Assembly: GCA_024763295.1 (NCBI GenBank)
Contig: JANTFU010000070.1
Coordinates: 1-9,820 of the forward strand
Length of the DNA stretch: 9,820 nucleotides
Direction: 5' to 3'
Source of the DNA: Anaerolineales bacterium
GTDB lineage: Bacteria; Chloroflexota; Anaerolineae; Anaerolineales; Villigracilaceae
Position 1 is the stretch's first letter. Each line of letters opens with the position of its first letter. Under the pieces are notes generated by a model. It had not been told where the DNA came from. It searched no databases and saw only the letters and a list, made by a program, of their open reading frames with translations. Below are positions 1 through 6,848 of the stretch, piece by piece. A program made the position numbers and the translations under genes.

Positions 1-2
1 CT

Positions 3-1295
3 ACAATTGTACAACATTCATCTGCCCTTGTCGCCTTTATTTCAGCTCTTAATTTATCGCTTTACGAGCCGCAAATGCGCCACTTACTTCAAATCGTAGA
101 TGCCTTGATAACGAGTAATGAGAAAAAAACAATCAGTGCGCTTTATCGTCTATTCAAATCTCAACCAGACCCAAAAAGCGGTGCAGATTTTTTTCGAGAA
201 AGCCCCTGGTCACCGGAGGACATCGGTTCCATTCGTAAGCGTTGGATGGTGACGAAATTTCTTGAATTGGCAAGCAAACTCCAGATACCTTTTTCAATTT
301 TTGCCAGTATTGATGATAGTATAGGTAAAAAAGGCAAAGCGACAAAAGCATTGGAAGCTGTTGATTATCAACATAATCACACAGAAAGCACTCGAAAAAA
401 GCAAGCCTACACAAATGGCTATATATTCGTAGAACTGCATCTACAAATAGGTCCCTTTGGTTTTTTGTTTGATGCACGCCCGTATTTACGAGAGAAAAAA
501 GTACGCCGTTTGAACAGAAAACGAGAAGCTGGTAAACGCATAAAGTTTCGTACAAAATACGCTCTAGCACGTCAGATGTTAGAAGAATTAGATGCGCTCT
601 TACCGAAGGGACATAAAGTCTATGTGCTTTTTGACTCTTGGTATGCTTCCAAAAAACTAATCAAATTCTGTCGTCGAAAAAGATGGCATGTTATCTGCGC
701 TCTCAAGTCCAACAGGCTTATTGACAAAGTGAGTGTATCCCGACACAACCAGCAGCTAAGGCACAAGCCTTATAAGCGTATTACGCTTGAGGCTATGAGC
801 GAAAATGGTAAAGCCCGCAAGTATCGTACCCGTAGCATTAGGGGACACTTGACGGATATTCCAAAAGTCGTTCATGTAATCATCTCTAAAAGAGGCCCCC
901 GGGACAAATCCCCGAAGTACTTCGCTTGCACCGACCTAAGTCTGAGTGCACAGCAAGTCTTGAGATATTATCAGAAGCGCTGGGCAGTGGAAGTGGACAA
1001 TACTTATTTGAAAAACGCCCTTGGAATAGGTGATTTCCGCCTGCAATCTTTTGAAGCCATTGAGAAATGGTTTGCTGTCGTGGTCTTAGCGATTAATTAT
1101 TTGCAATATCATATGGCTTTGGTTTACAGCATGGTGCCTTCAAAAGTGCCTTTAGCGGACTTTATTCGCCAGCATCGTCTTGAACACTTCAAAAATCTCT
1201 TGCGTTCAGTCTTGGCACCTTTTGCAAAACCGCAGCAGATTGAGACTTGCTTGCAGGAAGTCTTCACCGCATCGTCGCCCCAAGCTATTATTTAG
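3..1295 (+). CDS. IS4-family DDE transposase, 5' end beyond the window
   Basis: Cut-and-paste transposase that would cut and join the ends of its own insertion sequence. Numbered from the ATG at 75, the first catalytic Asp is D80 or D81 in 'SIDDSIGKKG', the second is D187 in 'LFDSWY', and the third acidic residue is E306. The IS4 signature Y-x2-R-x3-E-x6-K is exact at Y299, R302, E306 and K313. A long beta-strand/loop segment separates D187 from E306, as is usual in this group. The frame stays open upstream of the ATG at 75 to the window edge (24 more codons). Those residues read as a plausible continuation of the N-terminal domain, so 75 is probably an internal Met and the gene is cut by the window (at least 430 residues visible). 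No internal stop or frameshift is seen. An IS701-like assignment is also possible. The transposase call is firm; the family call is good. Confidence 0.85.
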   Translation, partial: TIVQHSSALVAFISALNLSLYEPQMRHLLQIVDALITSNEKKTISALYRLFKSQPDPKSGADFFRESPWSPEDIGSIRKRWMVTKFLELASKLQIPFSIFASIDDSIGKKGKATKALEAVDYQHNHTESTRKKQAYTNGYIFVELHLQIGPFGFLFDARPYLREKKVRRLNRKREAGKRIKFRTKYALARQMLEELDALLPKGHKVYVLFDSWYASKKLIKFCRRKRWHVICALKSNRLIDKVSVSRHNQQLRHKPYKRITLEAMSENGKARKYRTRSIRGHLTDIPKVVHVIISKRGPRDKSPKYFACTDLSLSAQQVLRYYQKRWAVEVDNTYLKNALGIGDFRLQSFEAIEKWFAVVVLAINYLQYHMALVYSMVPSKVPLADFIRQHRLEHFKNLLRSVLAPFAKPQQIETCLQEVFTASSPQAII

Positions 1296-1321
1296 GGGAA
1301 AGAGGGCTTTCTCAGATAGCA

Positions 1322-1354
1322 GAGGATGGCTGGTATCCAGTCCTCCGCTTTTTT
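1322..1354 (+). terminator. Probable intrinsic terminator after the IS4-type transposase
   Basis: GAGGA (1322-1326) and CTGG (1330-1333) pair with CCAG (1337-1340) and TCCTC (1341-1345), leaving a 3-nt bulge and a TAT loop. CGC and six T residues (1349-1354) follow. It starts 27 nt after the transposase stop. The position and T-run fit a rho-independent terminator, though the bulge makes it imperfect. Confidence 0.5.
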
Positions 1355-1443
1355 CGATTCTCACAGGACTGTAGAACGAACTTTTATGGTGTTTCTTACA
1401 GTTGTTACAGCACTTTTGGCGAAACTAAAGTCATATAGAAGTA

Positions 1444-2814
1444 TTGACAAGCGAATTGGACAAGGTCAAAAAAGAGAACCAAGAATTACGAGATGAAATA
1501 GCTCGCTTGAAAGGCGGCAAGGGTAAACCAAAGATAAAGCCTAACAAAACAGATACCGAAGAGGGGCAAGACAAAAAGAAGAAGAGAAGACCAAGAAAGA
1601 ATAAGAATTCAAAAAACAGTGAAGCCCGTAAGAAGAGAATAAGGATAGACAGGGAAGAAACGATAAAAGTAGACCGCAGTGAATTGCCAGAGGATGTACA
1701 GGTTATCGGTTATCGTGAAGTAACCATTCAAAATATCAAATTTGAAACTGACAATGTCCTCTATCGTTTAGAGAAATTGTATTCGAAAAGCATCAATAAG
1801 TATTATGAAGCAGATATGCCCAAAGAATGTGCCGGACAATCGTATGGGAGTGGCATAGAGGCTTTTATCCTGCTCCTATATTTTCAATTGAGGGTAACGC
1901 AGAACAAAATCCATACCCTTCTAACTTCAATAGGGATTGTGATTTCAGCAGGACAAATATCCAACGTCATTAGCAAGAAGCATGTAGGCAAATTTGAGAA
2001 AGAGCGAAAAGAAATCGTTGGAGCAGGGCTGGAAAGCAGTCCCTATCAACAAACAGATGATACAGGCGCAAGAGAAAACGGGATAACTCATCACACAATC
2101 TTTTTGGGCAACAAGAATTATTCAAGTTATTTCACAAAAAGGCACAAAAATCAGGAAACGATGAGAAATCTCCTGAATTTCTTGGAAGAGCCTTCAGAAA
2201 ATGGAGAATTTTCAAAAGAATTTGGCGATTATGTAAGAATACTCATAGCCGATGATGCACCGCAGTTTCATAACATAACCGAACTTCGGGGATTATGTTG
2301 GTGGCATGAAGTGCGTCTTTTTGAGAAAATTCGTCCTGTTTTTCTCCATAATCAGACAATCCTGGAAGATTTTACAGGGAAAGTCTGGGACTATTACGAA
2401 GAGTTGGACAATTATAAAAAGAAGCCATCTCAGAAACTCAAAGAAAAACTCTCTGCCGAGTTTGATGGCTTATTTTCTACGGTCACCGGTTATGATGAAT
2501 TAGACCAGCGCATTCAATTGACAGGCAAGAAAAAAGCTTACCTTTTGCTAGTCCTGGATTATCCGGAAGTTCCTTTGGATAATAATCTCTCTGAAAGAGC
2601 TTTGCGAAAAGTCGTCATCAAACGAAAAATCTCAAATGGAACTCGTGTGAAAGAAGGCTCCAAAGCTTGGGATGTATTTCTATCCATTTTAGAAACTTGC
2701 GAGAAAAACTATGTCAACTTTTATGAATATCTCCAAGATAGAATTTCTTTTGCCTACACCATGCCTTCTCTCGCTTCCAGGATTTTAGAGCAAACCATAC
2801 CAACAACATTTTGA
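1444..2814 (+). CDS. IS66-family transposase (TnpC-type, stand-alone)
   Basis: Transposase of the IS66 type. Numbered from the TTG at 1444, a charged coiled-coil-like start (about residues 4-23) leads into a very Lys/Arg-rich linker (about 24-70) that probably binds DNA. The DDE core follows: D205 in 'QTDDTGAR', D270 or D271 in 'LIADDAP', and E384 in 'PLDNNLSERALRK'. The C-terminal IS66 signature 'SILETCEKN...YEYLQDRI' is at about 414-434. The 456-residue length is normal. No tnpA or tnpB accompanies it, as in solo-tnpC subgroups. The CxxC zinc finger found in many TnpC proteins is absent: region 75-130 has one Cys (C129). The frame opens after the TAA at 1426 and has no ATG near its start. 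The TTG at 1444 has no good ribosome-binding site, and related proteins usually have more residues before the 'LRDEIARLKG' segment. The N-terminus may therefore be truncated or wrongly placed. Confidence 0.85.
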   Translation: MTSELDKVKKENQELRDEIARLKGGKGKPKIKPNKTDTEEGQDKKKKRRPRKNKNSKNSEARKKRIRIDREETIKVDRSELPEDVQVIGYREVTIQNIKFETDNVLYRLEKLYSKSINKYYEADMPKECAGQSYGSGIEAFILLLYFQLRVTQNKIHTLLTSIGIVISAGQISNVISKKHVGKFEKERKEIVGAGLESSPYQQTDDTGARENGITHHTIFLGNKNYSSYFTKRHKNQETMRNLLNFLEEPSENGEFSKEFGDYVRILIADDAPQFHNITELRGLCWWHEVRLFEKIRPVFLHNQTILEDFTGKVWDYYEELDNYKKKPSQKLKEKLSAEFDGLFSTVTGYDELDQRIQLTGKKKAYLLLVLDYPEVPLDNNLSERALRKVVIKRKISNGTRVKEGSKAWDVFLSILETCEKNYVNFYEYLQDRISFAYTMPSLASRILEQTIPTTF

Positions 2815-2821
2815 GCAACTA

Positions 2822-2885
2822 CCACGAATGGATACGAATACACGAATTTGCGTCATCTATTCGTTCATTCGTGCAGTATTCGTGG
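2822..2885. repeat. Palindromic repeat, copy 1 ('ATTCGTG' type)
   Basis: The unit starts CCACGAAT (2822-2829) and ends with its reverse complement ATTCGTGG (2878-2885). Between them lie further mutually complementary ACGAAT / ATTCGT words, so the 64 bp can fold into one long imperfect hairpin. It begins 8 bases after the IS66 transposase stop codon. It is highly similar to the copy at 2950-3014. It looks like a REP- or MITE-like dispersed element; a role as transcript end for the transposase is possible. Confidence 0.8.
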
Positions 2886-2946
2886 ACGGTTTCTTTAACC
2901 AAGAGTTTTGTTGCGGGCAGCAGGAGTCTGTGCTTTCCCCGCCAAT

Positions 2947-3017
2947 CATCCACGAATGAGGCACGAATACACGAATTTTAGCGCTTTATTCGTTTATTCG
3001 TGCAGTATTCGTGGATG
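2947..3017. repeat. Palindromic repeat, copy 2 ('ATTCGTG' type)
   Basis: Second copy, with longer arms: CATCCACGAAT (2947-2957) is the exact reverse complement of ATTCGTGGATG (3007-3017). The core shares ACGAATACACGAATTT and ATTCGTGCAGTATTCGTGG with copy 1 and differs mostly near the loop. The spacer between copies (2886-2946) shows no recognisable gene. Two such units in one 230-bp gap suggests the family is abundant in this genome. Confidence 0.8.
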
Positions 3018-3059
3018 GTTTGGTAGCAACTACATTTATGCCAAATTTCATCTGCGTTT

Positions 3060-3238
3060 GCCCTGACCGAAAGCACATGGTTTTCTTAAAGTCGCGGTAA
3101 CTACCAAGTCTCCTTGTAAAACCTCATTGCGAGCCGCACTTGCGAAGCAATCTCCCCCTACTTTGCGGGGATTGCTTCGGCGGAAAAGCTGCCTCGCAAT
3201 GACAGCATGGGACTTTAAGAAAGCCCTGACCGAAAGCA
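3060..3238. repeat. Nested repeat: 16-bp direct repeat plus 15-bp inverted repeat
   Basis: GCCCTGACCGAAAGCA is present identically at 3060-3075 and 3223-3238. Just inside the first copy, GGTTTTCTTAAAGTC (3079-3093) pairs with GACTTTAAGAAAGCC (3211-3225) at 14 of 15 positions. The right arm of the inverted repeat overlaps the start of the second direct repeat. Enclosed is a separate palindromic element (3124-3202). The layout suggests a repeat that was itself invaded or rearranged. No coding signal is seen on either strand. Confidence 0.7.
3124..3202. repeat. REP-like palindrome ('CATTGCGAG...GAAGCAATCTCCCC' type)
   Basis: The outer arms TCATTGCGAG (3124-3133) and CTCGCAATGA (3193-3202) are exact reverse complements. 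The inner arms CGAAGCAATCTCCCC (3143-3157) and GGGGATTGCTTCG (3167-3179) pair with a 2-nt bulge, giving a two-stage cruciform-like hairpin. Words of this type recur between genes in several environmental bacterial genomes, Chloroflexota included (recollection, not a search). GATTGCTTCGGCGG from its right half recurs at 9652-9665. Confidence 0.75.
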
Positions 3239-3267
3239 ACATTGTGCTTTTTTTCTCTAATAGGATA

Positions 3268-3277
3268 CGGTAAAATA
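3268..3277 (+). promoter_or_regulatory. Candidate -10 region for glpD (CGGTAAAATA)
   Basis: TAAAAT (3271-3276) resembles a sigma-70 -10 box and lies 44 bp before the glpD ATG. The same ten bases, and nearly the same next four, occur in front of the histidine phosphatase gene at 5109-5118. No good -35 box is seen at 16-18 bp: that position is a T-run. The shared word is the main support. Confidence 0.4.
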
Positions 3278-3320
3278 AAGCGATCTTTTTTGCTCAAACA
3301 CGCTCGCTGGAAAATCAAAT

Positions 3321-5012
3321 ATGAAACGTTCCGAAATCTTAAAATCCATCCAAGAAAAGCCCGATATCGACGTGCTGGTTGTTGGCGCAGGCGTCAACGG
3401 CATTGCCACCTTCCGCGACCTTGCGATCAACGGTGTCAACGTACTCATCGTTGATCGCGGCGATTTTGTTTCCGGCGCAAGTTCAGCCTCCTCGCACATG
3501 GCGCATGGCGGCATCCGCTACCTCGAAAACGGTGAATTCCGTCTCGTCCGCGAAGCTGTGCAAGAACGCAACCGCATGATCGAAAACGCGCCACACATCG
3601 TGCGCCCGTTACCCACTACCATCCCCATCTTTCGTATTTTCTCGGGCTTGTTGAATGCCCCGCTGAAATTCCTAAATCTGCTCGACCGCCCCGCCGAACG
3701 CGGCGCACTGGTCATTAAGATCGGTCTGATTTTTTACGATACATTCACCCGCGCACAAAAAACCGTTCCCCCTCATCGCTTTGAAAATCGCAAGGTGGCA
3801 CTCAAGCGCTTCCCCGCGCTAAACCCCAAAATCAAATATGCCGCCACTTACTACGATGGCGCCATTACGGAACCGGAGCGTCTCGCCACCGAAATGCTCC
3901 TCGACACGGAAGCAGACCAACCCAACGCGCGTGCGCTAAACTACGTCAGCGTAATCGGCGGTAAACTGAATTTCGTCACCCTACAGGATGAGATAACGGG
4001 CGAAAAATTCGATGTCCGCCCGCGGCTCGTCATCAATGCCGCCGGTCCGTGGATCGACGCAACGAACGCCACCCTCGGCTTGTCTACCCGTTTAATTGGC
4101 GGTACCAAAGGTTCCCATCTGATTATCGACAACTCCGAACTCCGCGAAGCAATCGGCAACAACGAATTTTTCTTTGAAAATAAAGACGGGCGTATCGTGT
4201 TGCTGTACCCGCTTTATGACAAAGTGCTGGTTGGCACGTCTGATTTACCCATCGAAGACCCCGACCAAGCACGTTGCACGCCTGAAGAAATTAAATATTT
4301 TCTGGATATGATCAAGATCGTCTTCCCGCAAATCAGCGTCAGCCAAGAAAATATTGCTTACCAATTTTCAGGTGTGCGCCCGCTCGAATATAGCGGCGCA
4401 AAGACCACCGGGCAAATTTCACGCGACCACACCATTCAGGTGCTCAACGGCGCGTGGACGGGACAAACCTATCCCATCTATTCGCTCGTAGGTGGCAAGT
4501 GGACGTCGTTCCGTGCCTTCGCCGAAGAAGTGACCGATAAATCGCTCAACTACTTAAAAATAGAACGTACGCGCCATACACACGATCTCAAAATCGGTGG
4601 CGGGCGCAATTACGAACGTCGCAAAGATGAACGCGCCAAAAAGCTGGAAGCCATCACTGCTTGGACAAAACTTGGCTTGGGGCGCTTAGAACAACTCTAC
4701 GAGCGCTACGGCTCCCGCGTGGAAGATGTTGCCATGTTCATTTCGCAAGGCAAAGACAAACCCCTCGCAAATCTGGTGGAATATAGCGAACGCGAAATCG
4801 GCTTTTTGCTCACCCGCGAAAAAGTGATCCACCTCGATGACCTAATCTTGCGCCGCACACATATCGCCAAACTTGGTATGCTCACCCACGCCCTACTCAA
4901 AGAACTAAACGAACTGACTGCCACCTTCCTCGGCTGGGATTCTGCACAAAAAGCCGCCGAAATGCAGCGTACCACAAAAATTTTACAAGAAAAGCACGGT
5001 ATCCAGTTCTAA
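3321..5012 (+). CDS. glpD: Aerobic-type glycerol-3-phosphate dehydrogenase (FAD)
   Basis: Oxidises sn-glycerol 3-phosphate to dihydroxyacetone phosphate, passing electrons via FAD to the quinone pool (or to oxygen in oxidase variants), usually at the inner face of the membrane. The N-terminal FAD-binding Rossmann fold carries GAGVNG at 22-27 and an acidic strand end near D45. The family's 'GDF.SG.SS.SS...HGGIRYLE' block spans 47-69. Later landmarks are 'VINAAGPW' (237-244), 'GTKGSHLII' (261-269), 'GTSD' (305-308), 'GVRPL' (351-355) and 'GGKWTSFR' (391-398). The C-terminal DAO_C domain runs from about 420 to 540, with 'YGSRVEDV' (463-470) and 'LDDLILRRTHIA' (505-516). The length of 563 is close to Gram-positive GlpD. 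The ATG has only a weak purine-rich site (GGAAAA) about 8 nt upstream. No glpK or glpF is nearby; the gene stands alone between repeats and its own terminator. Confidence 0.93.
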   Translation: MKRSEILKSIQEKPDIDVLVVGAGVNGIATFRDLAINGVNVLIVDRGDFVSGASSASSHMAHGGIRYLENGEFRLVREAVQERNRMIENAPHIVRPLPTTIPIFRIFSGLLNAPLKFLNLLDRPAERGALVIKIGLIFYDTFTRAQKTVPPHRFENRKVALKRFPALNPKIKYAATYYDGAITEPERLATEMLLDTEADQPNARALNYVSVIGGKLNFVTLQDEITGEKFDVRPRLVINAAGPWIDATNATLGLSTRLIGGTKGSHLIIDNSELREAIGNNEFFFENKDGRIVLLYPLYDKVLVGTSDLPIEDPDQARCTPEEIKYFLDMIKIVFPQISVSQENIAYQFSGVRPLEYSGAKTTGQISRDHTIQVLNGAWTGQTYPIYSLVGGKWTSFRAFAEEVTDKSLNYLKIERTRHTHDLKIGGGRNYERRKDERAKKLEAITAWTKLGLGRLEQLYERYGSRVEDVAMFISQGKDKPLANLVEYSEREIGFLLTREKVIHLDDLILRRTHIAKLGMLTHALLKELNELTATFLGWDSAQKAAEMQRTTKILQEKHGIQF

Positions 5013-5042
5013 ACCAGCAAAAACCTATTCATTTGGCACAAA

Positions 5043-5090
5043 AAGAAAGAGGAAAGAGCGCTCGCAATCTCTTTCCTCTTTCTTCTTTTC
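5043..5090 (+). terminator. Strong intrinsic terminator after glpD
   Basis: AAGAAAGAGGAAAGAG (5043-5058) and CTCTTTCCTCTTTCTT (5069-5084) form a perfect 16-bp stem with a 10-nt loop, starting 31 nt after the glpD stop. The descending arm and what follows are pyrimidine-rich (CTTTTC, 5085-5090). The stem is purine on one side and pyrimidine on the other. It separates glpD from the next operon. The U-tract is short of ideal, but stem length and position make a terminator the best reading. Confidence 0.75.
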
Positions 5091-5118
5091 TCACAGTGCC
5101 ATGCTCTGCGGTAAAATA
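5088..5118 (+). promoter_or_regulatory. Promoter of the phosphatase-panE-kinase-lipoprotein operon
   Basis: TTCTCA (5088-5093, 4 of 6 match to TTGACA), an 18-bp spacer, then TAAAAT (5112-5117) within CGGTAAAATA. The ATG at 5125 begins 7 bases after the -10 box, about where transcription should start, so the mRNA would have essentially no leader. The -35 box overlaps the tail of the glpD terminator. The same CGGTAAAATA word stands before glpD. Confidence 0.55.
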
Positions 5119-5124
5119 CAGCCC

Positions 5125-5763
5125 ATGCCCACACAGACCAAACATCACATCGTTTTTCTACGTCACGCAGAATCGGTCGGTAACGCCGAAGGCTATTTCC
5201 AAGGACAAGCCGACTTTCCGCTCACCAAACGCGGACGTGAACAAGCCCTCGCCCTCGCCAATCGCTGGAAAGCCGAAAACCGCAAATTCGACCATATTCT
5301 CGCCAGTCCGCTCAGCCGCACACGCGAAACCGCCGAAATCATCGCAGCCATGCTCGGCATGGAAATCGAATACAACCCCATCTGGATGGAACGCCATAAT
5401 GGCGAAATTAGCGGTCTAAAACATGCCGATGTTCGCGAAGAACACCGCTTGCCTGATTTTCGCAATCCTTACGAAAAGTTTGCTGAAAGCGGCGAAGGCG
5501 ACTGGGCACTCTACTTGCGTGCAGGCGAAGCCCTCCGGCAACTGCTTGAGCGTCCGCCCGCCAATTACCTCATCGTCTCACACGGCGCTTTTCTCAACAA
5601 CATGATGAAAGCCATTCTCGGCGTAGCGCCCCACGCCAACTATCAGGGACCCCAATTTCGCTTTGGCAATACCAGCTTTGCTACCGTCACCTATTTTTCA
5701 GACAAACATCGCTGGTATATTGAAGGTCTCAACGACAATCACCACTTAGATAAAAATAATTAA
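5125..5763 (+). CDS. Histidine phosphatase superfamily protein (phosphoglycerate-mutase-like)
   Basis: Phosphohydrolase or mutase acting through a phospho-histidine intermediate; the substrate cannot be read from sequence. The 212-residue protein has 'RHAES' at 13-17 (R13, nucleophile H14; Ala replaces the common Gly of RHG), 'SPLSRTRETA' at 61-70 with a phosphate-binding Arg, the acid/base Glu candidate E89 in 'WMERHNGE', and 'SHGAF' at 152-156 with the second catalytic His H153. The set of active-site residues looks complete. An in-frame ATG at 5101 would place the promoter -10 inside the gene, so I prefer 5125, which starts right at the 'MPTQTKHHIVFLRHAES' block. There is no Shine-Dalgarno, consistent with leaderless translation. 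It is the first gene of a four-gene unit and its stop overlaps the next ATG by one base (TAATG). Cofactor-independent roles such as alpha-ribazole phosphatase or nucleotide/sugar phosphatase are all possible. Confidence 0.85.
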   Translation: MPTQTKHHIVFLRHAESVGNAEGYFQGQADFPLTKRGREQALALANRWKAENRKFDHILASPLSRTRETAEIIAAMLGMEIEYNPIWMERHNGEISGLKHADVREEHRLPDFRNPYEKFAESGEGDWALYLRAGEALRQLLERPPANYLIVSHGAFLNNMMKAILGVAPHANYQGPQFRFGNTSFATVTYFSDKHRWYIEGLNDNHHLDKNN

Positions 5764-6821
5764 TGTCAGAAAACACCCTAAAAATCCTCTCCTTCGGTGC
5801 CGGCGCGATTGGAACCTATATCGGCGGCAGCCTCGCGTTAGCAGGACACGAAGTGACCTTTATCGAACGTCCCGAAGTTGCCGCGGCGCTAAACGCCCGT
5901 GGACTTCGGCTTGATCTCACGCTGGACAAACGGCGCAAGACCCTCGAAGCAAATCTGCTTCCGCCTGCCCAATTGGTTTTTGCCGATAGCCTCGAAAAAG
6001 CCCTCGCCTACGGACCTTTCGACGTGGCTCTCTTCGCGCTCAAGTCCTACGACACCCAAAGTGCGCTCACAGAAATCGAGCCTCTCGCAGGAAAAATGCC
6101 GCCCATCCTCTGCCTGCAAAACGGCGTAGACAATGAGCCGACCATCGCCGAAATGCTCGGACCCGAAATGGTCATCGCCGGAACAGTTACCTCTGCCGTT
6201 GGGCGGCGCGACGCAGGCGACATCGTGCTCGAAAAATTGCGCGGCATTGGCATCGCAAACGAACATCCGCTTGCAAAAAAACTCGTCCAAGCCATGAACG
6301 CAGCTCTGTTAAACGCCAAGCTCTACGAACGTGCCGCCGACATGAAATGGTCAAAAATGCTGACCAATCTGGTCGGCAACGCCACATCAGCCATTCTGGA
6401 CATGCCCCCGGCGGAACTCTTTGCTCGTGGCGACCTCTACGATTTTGAGATGCGTATGCTCAGCGAAGCCCTCGCCGTCATGGACGCGCAAAAAATCAAC
6501 GTCGTCAACTTGCCCGGTACGCCCGTCAAAGCCCTTGCGTGGGCAGCCCGAGGACCGCGCTGGTTGCGTCCACTGGCAGCCCAAAAACTGGGCGGCGGAC
6601 GCGGCGGGAAAATGCCGTCCTTCCACATTGACCTGCATGGCGGACGTGGCAAATCAGAAGTAGATTATCTCAACGGCGCAGTCGTCCGTGCCGGTAAAAA
6701 AGTCGGCATCCCCACGCCGATCAATCAACTGCTCAACGAGACGCTCCTTGCCATGACACGCCAAGAAATATCCATCGACACCTACGCGCAAAAACCAGAA
6801 CACCTAATCCGGCAAATTTAA
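5763..6821 (+). CDS. Ketopantoate reductase family protein (PanE/ApbA-like)
   Basis: Likely NADPH-dependent 2-dehydropantoate 2-reductase, making pantoate for pantothenate and CoA. The N-terminal Rossmann fold has GAGAIG at 12-17; 'LKSYDT' (93-98, K94) and 'LQNGVDNE' (118-125, N120) follow. The helical C-terminal domain carries 'KWSKMLTNLVGNATSAI', giving K198, N202 and N206, equivalent to E. coli PanE K176, N180 and N184. E299 in 'GRGKSEVDYLNG' is the expected substrate-binding acid. At 352 residues it is about 50 longer than E. coli PanE. The extra length is mostly a Gly/Arg/Trp-rich insert near 255-285, before the C-terminal block. The start is the ATG overlapping the phosphatase stop by one base, with no separate Shine-Dalgarno, so translation is probably coupled. 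Catalytic residues look intact. Because this superfamily has many paralogues of unknown substrate, I leave the symbol blank; panE is the best guess. Confidence 0.85.
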   Translation: MSENTLKILSFGAGAIGTYIGGSLALAGHEVTFIERPEVAAALNARGLRLDLTLDKRRKTLEANLLPPAQLVFADSLEKALAYGPFDVALFALKSYDTQSALTEIEPLAGKMPPILCLQNGVDNEPTIAEMLGPEMVIAGTVTSAVGRRDAGDIVLEKLRGIGIANEHPLAKKLVQAMNAALLNAKLYERAADMKWSKMLTNLVGNATSAILDMPPAELFARGDLYDFEMRMLSEALAVMDAQKINVVNLPGTPVKALAWAARGPRWLRPLAAQKLGGGRGGKMPSFHIDLHGGRGKSEVDYLNGAVVRAGKKVGIPTPINQLLNETLLAMTRQEISIDTYAQKPEHLIRQI

Positions 6822-6848
6822 ATCTAAACAACACATCAAGAAATCAAA

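Larger units (their letters stand above)
1..2814. mobile_element. Insertion-sequence block: IS4-type element next to IS66-type element
   Basis: Two unrelated DDE transposase genes lie in tandem and together fill the left 2.8 kb. The stretch is visibly AT-richer than the metabolic genes from 3321 onward, which fits horizontally acquired DNA. The left end of the first element is outside the window. I could not find convincing terminal inverted repeats for either element: none in 1296-1443 that pair with sequence after 2814. The exact element boundaries are therefore unknown, and the span given is simply that of the transposase genes. No passenger gene is visible. Both transposases keep their catalytic residues, so the block is not obviously dead. 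Confidence 0.75.
2814..3033. repeat. 9-bp direct repeats (AGCAACTAC) bracketing the twin palindromes
   Basis: AGCAACTAC occurs at 2814-2822, overlapping the last base of the IS66 transposase stop codon, and again at 3025-3033. The twin palindromes lie exactly between the two copies. This could be a target-site duplication left when the palindrome pair inserted as a unit, or chance. The inside ends are not a clean transposon terminus, so I hold the insertion reading loosely. Confidence 0.45.

Noticed and set aside
154..570. 138-residue open frame on the - strand inside the IS4-type transposase
   Set aside because: It lies wholly opposite a gene with a complete catalytic signature, has no recognisable motif and no ribosome-binding site; it is a shadow.
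1402..1431. Promoter-like TTGTTA, 18-bp spacer, TAAAGT before the IS66 transposase
   Set aside because: Each box matches only 4 of 6 and there is no supporting repeat or start signal; it could occur by chance in AT-rich DNA.
1296..1443. Search for terminal inverted repeats of the two IS elements
   Set aside because: Words such as GTTTCTTAC (1391-1399) and GTTGTTACAG (1401-1410) have no matching partner after 2814, so no ends are claimed.
2822..3017. Possible CRISPR-like array of two repeats with a spacer
   Set aside because: Only two units of 64-71 bp that are fully palindromic, with no further copies and no cas genes; they are palindromic elements, not CRISPR repeats.
3048..3318. Small - strand open frames over the repeat region
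   Set aside because: They are translations of palindromic repeats with no protein-like composition.
5101..5124. Earlier in-frame ATG for the histidine phosphatase
   Set aside because: It would put the promoter -10 box inside the gene, and the eight extra residues (MLCGKIQP) do not look like part of the fold.
5033..5419. 128-residue + strand frame overlapping the phosphatase start
   Set aside because: It begins in the terminator and runs out of frame through a well-supported gene.
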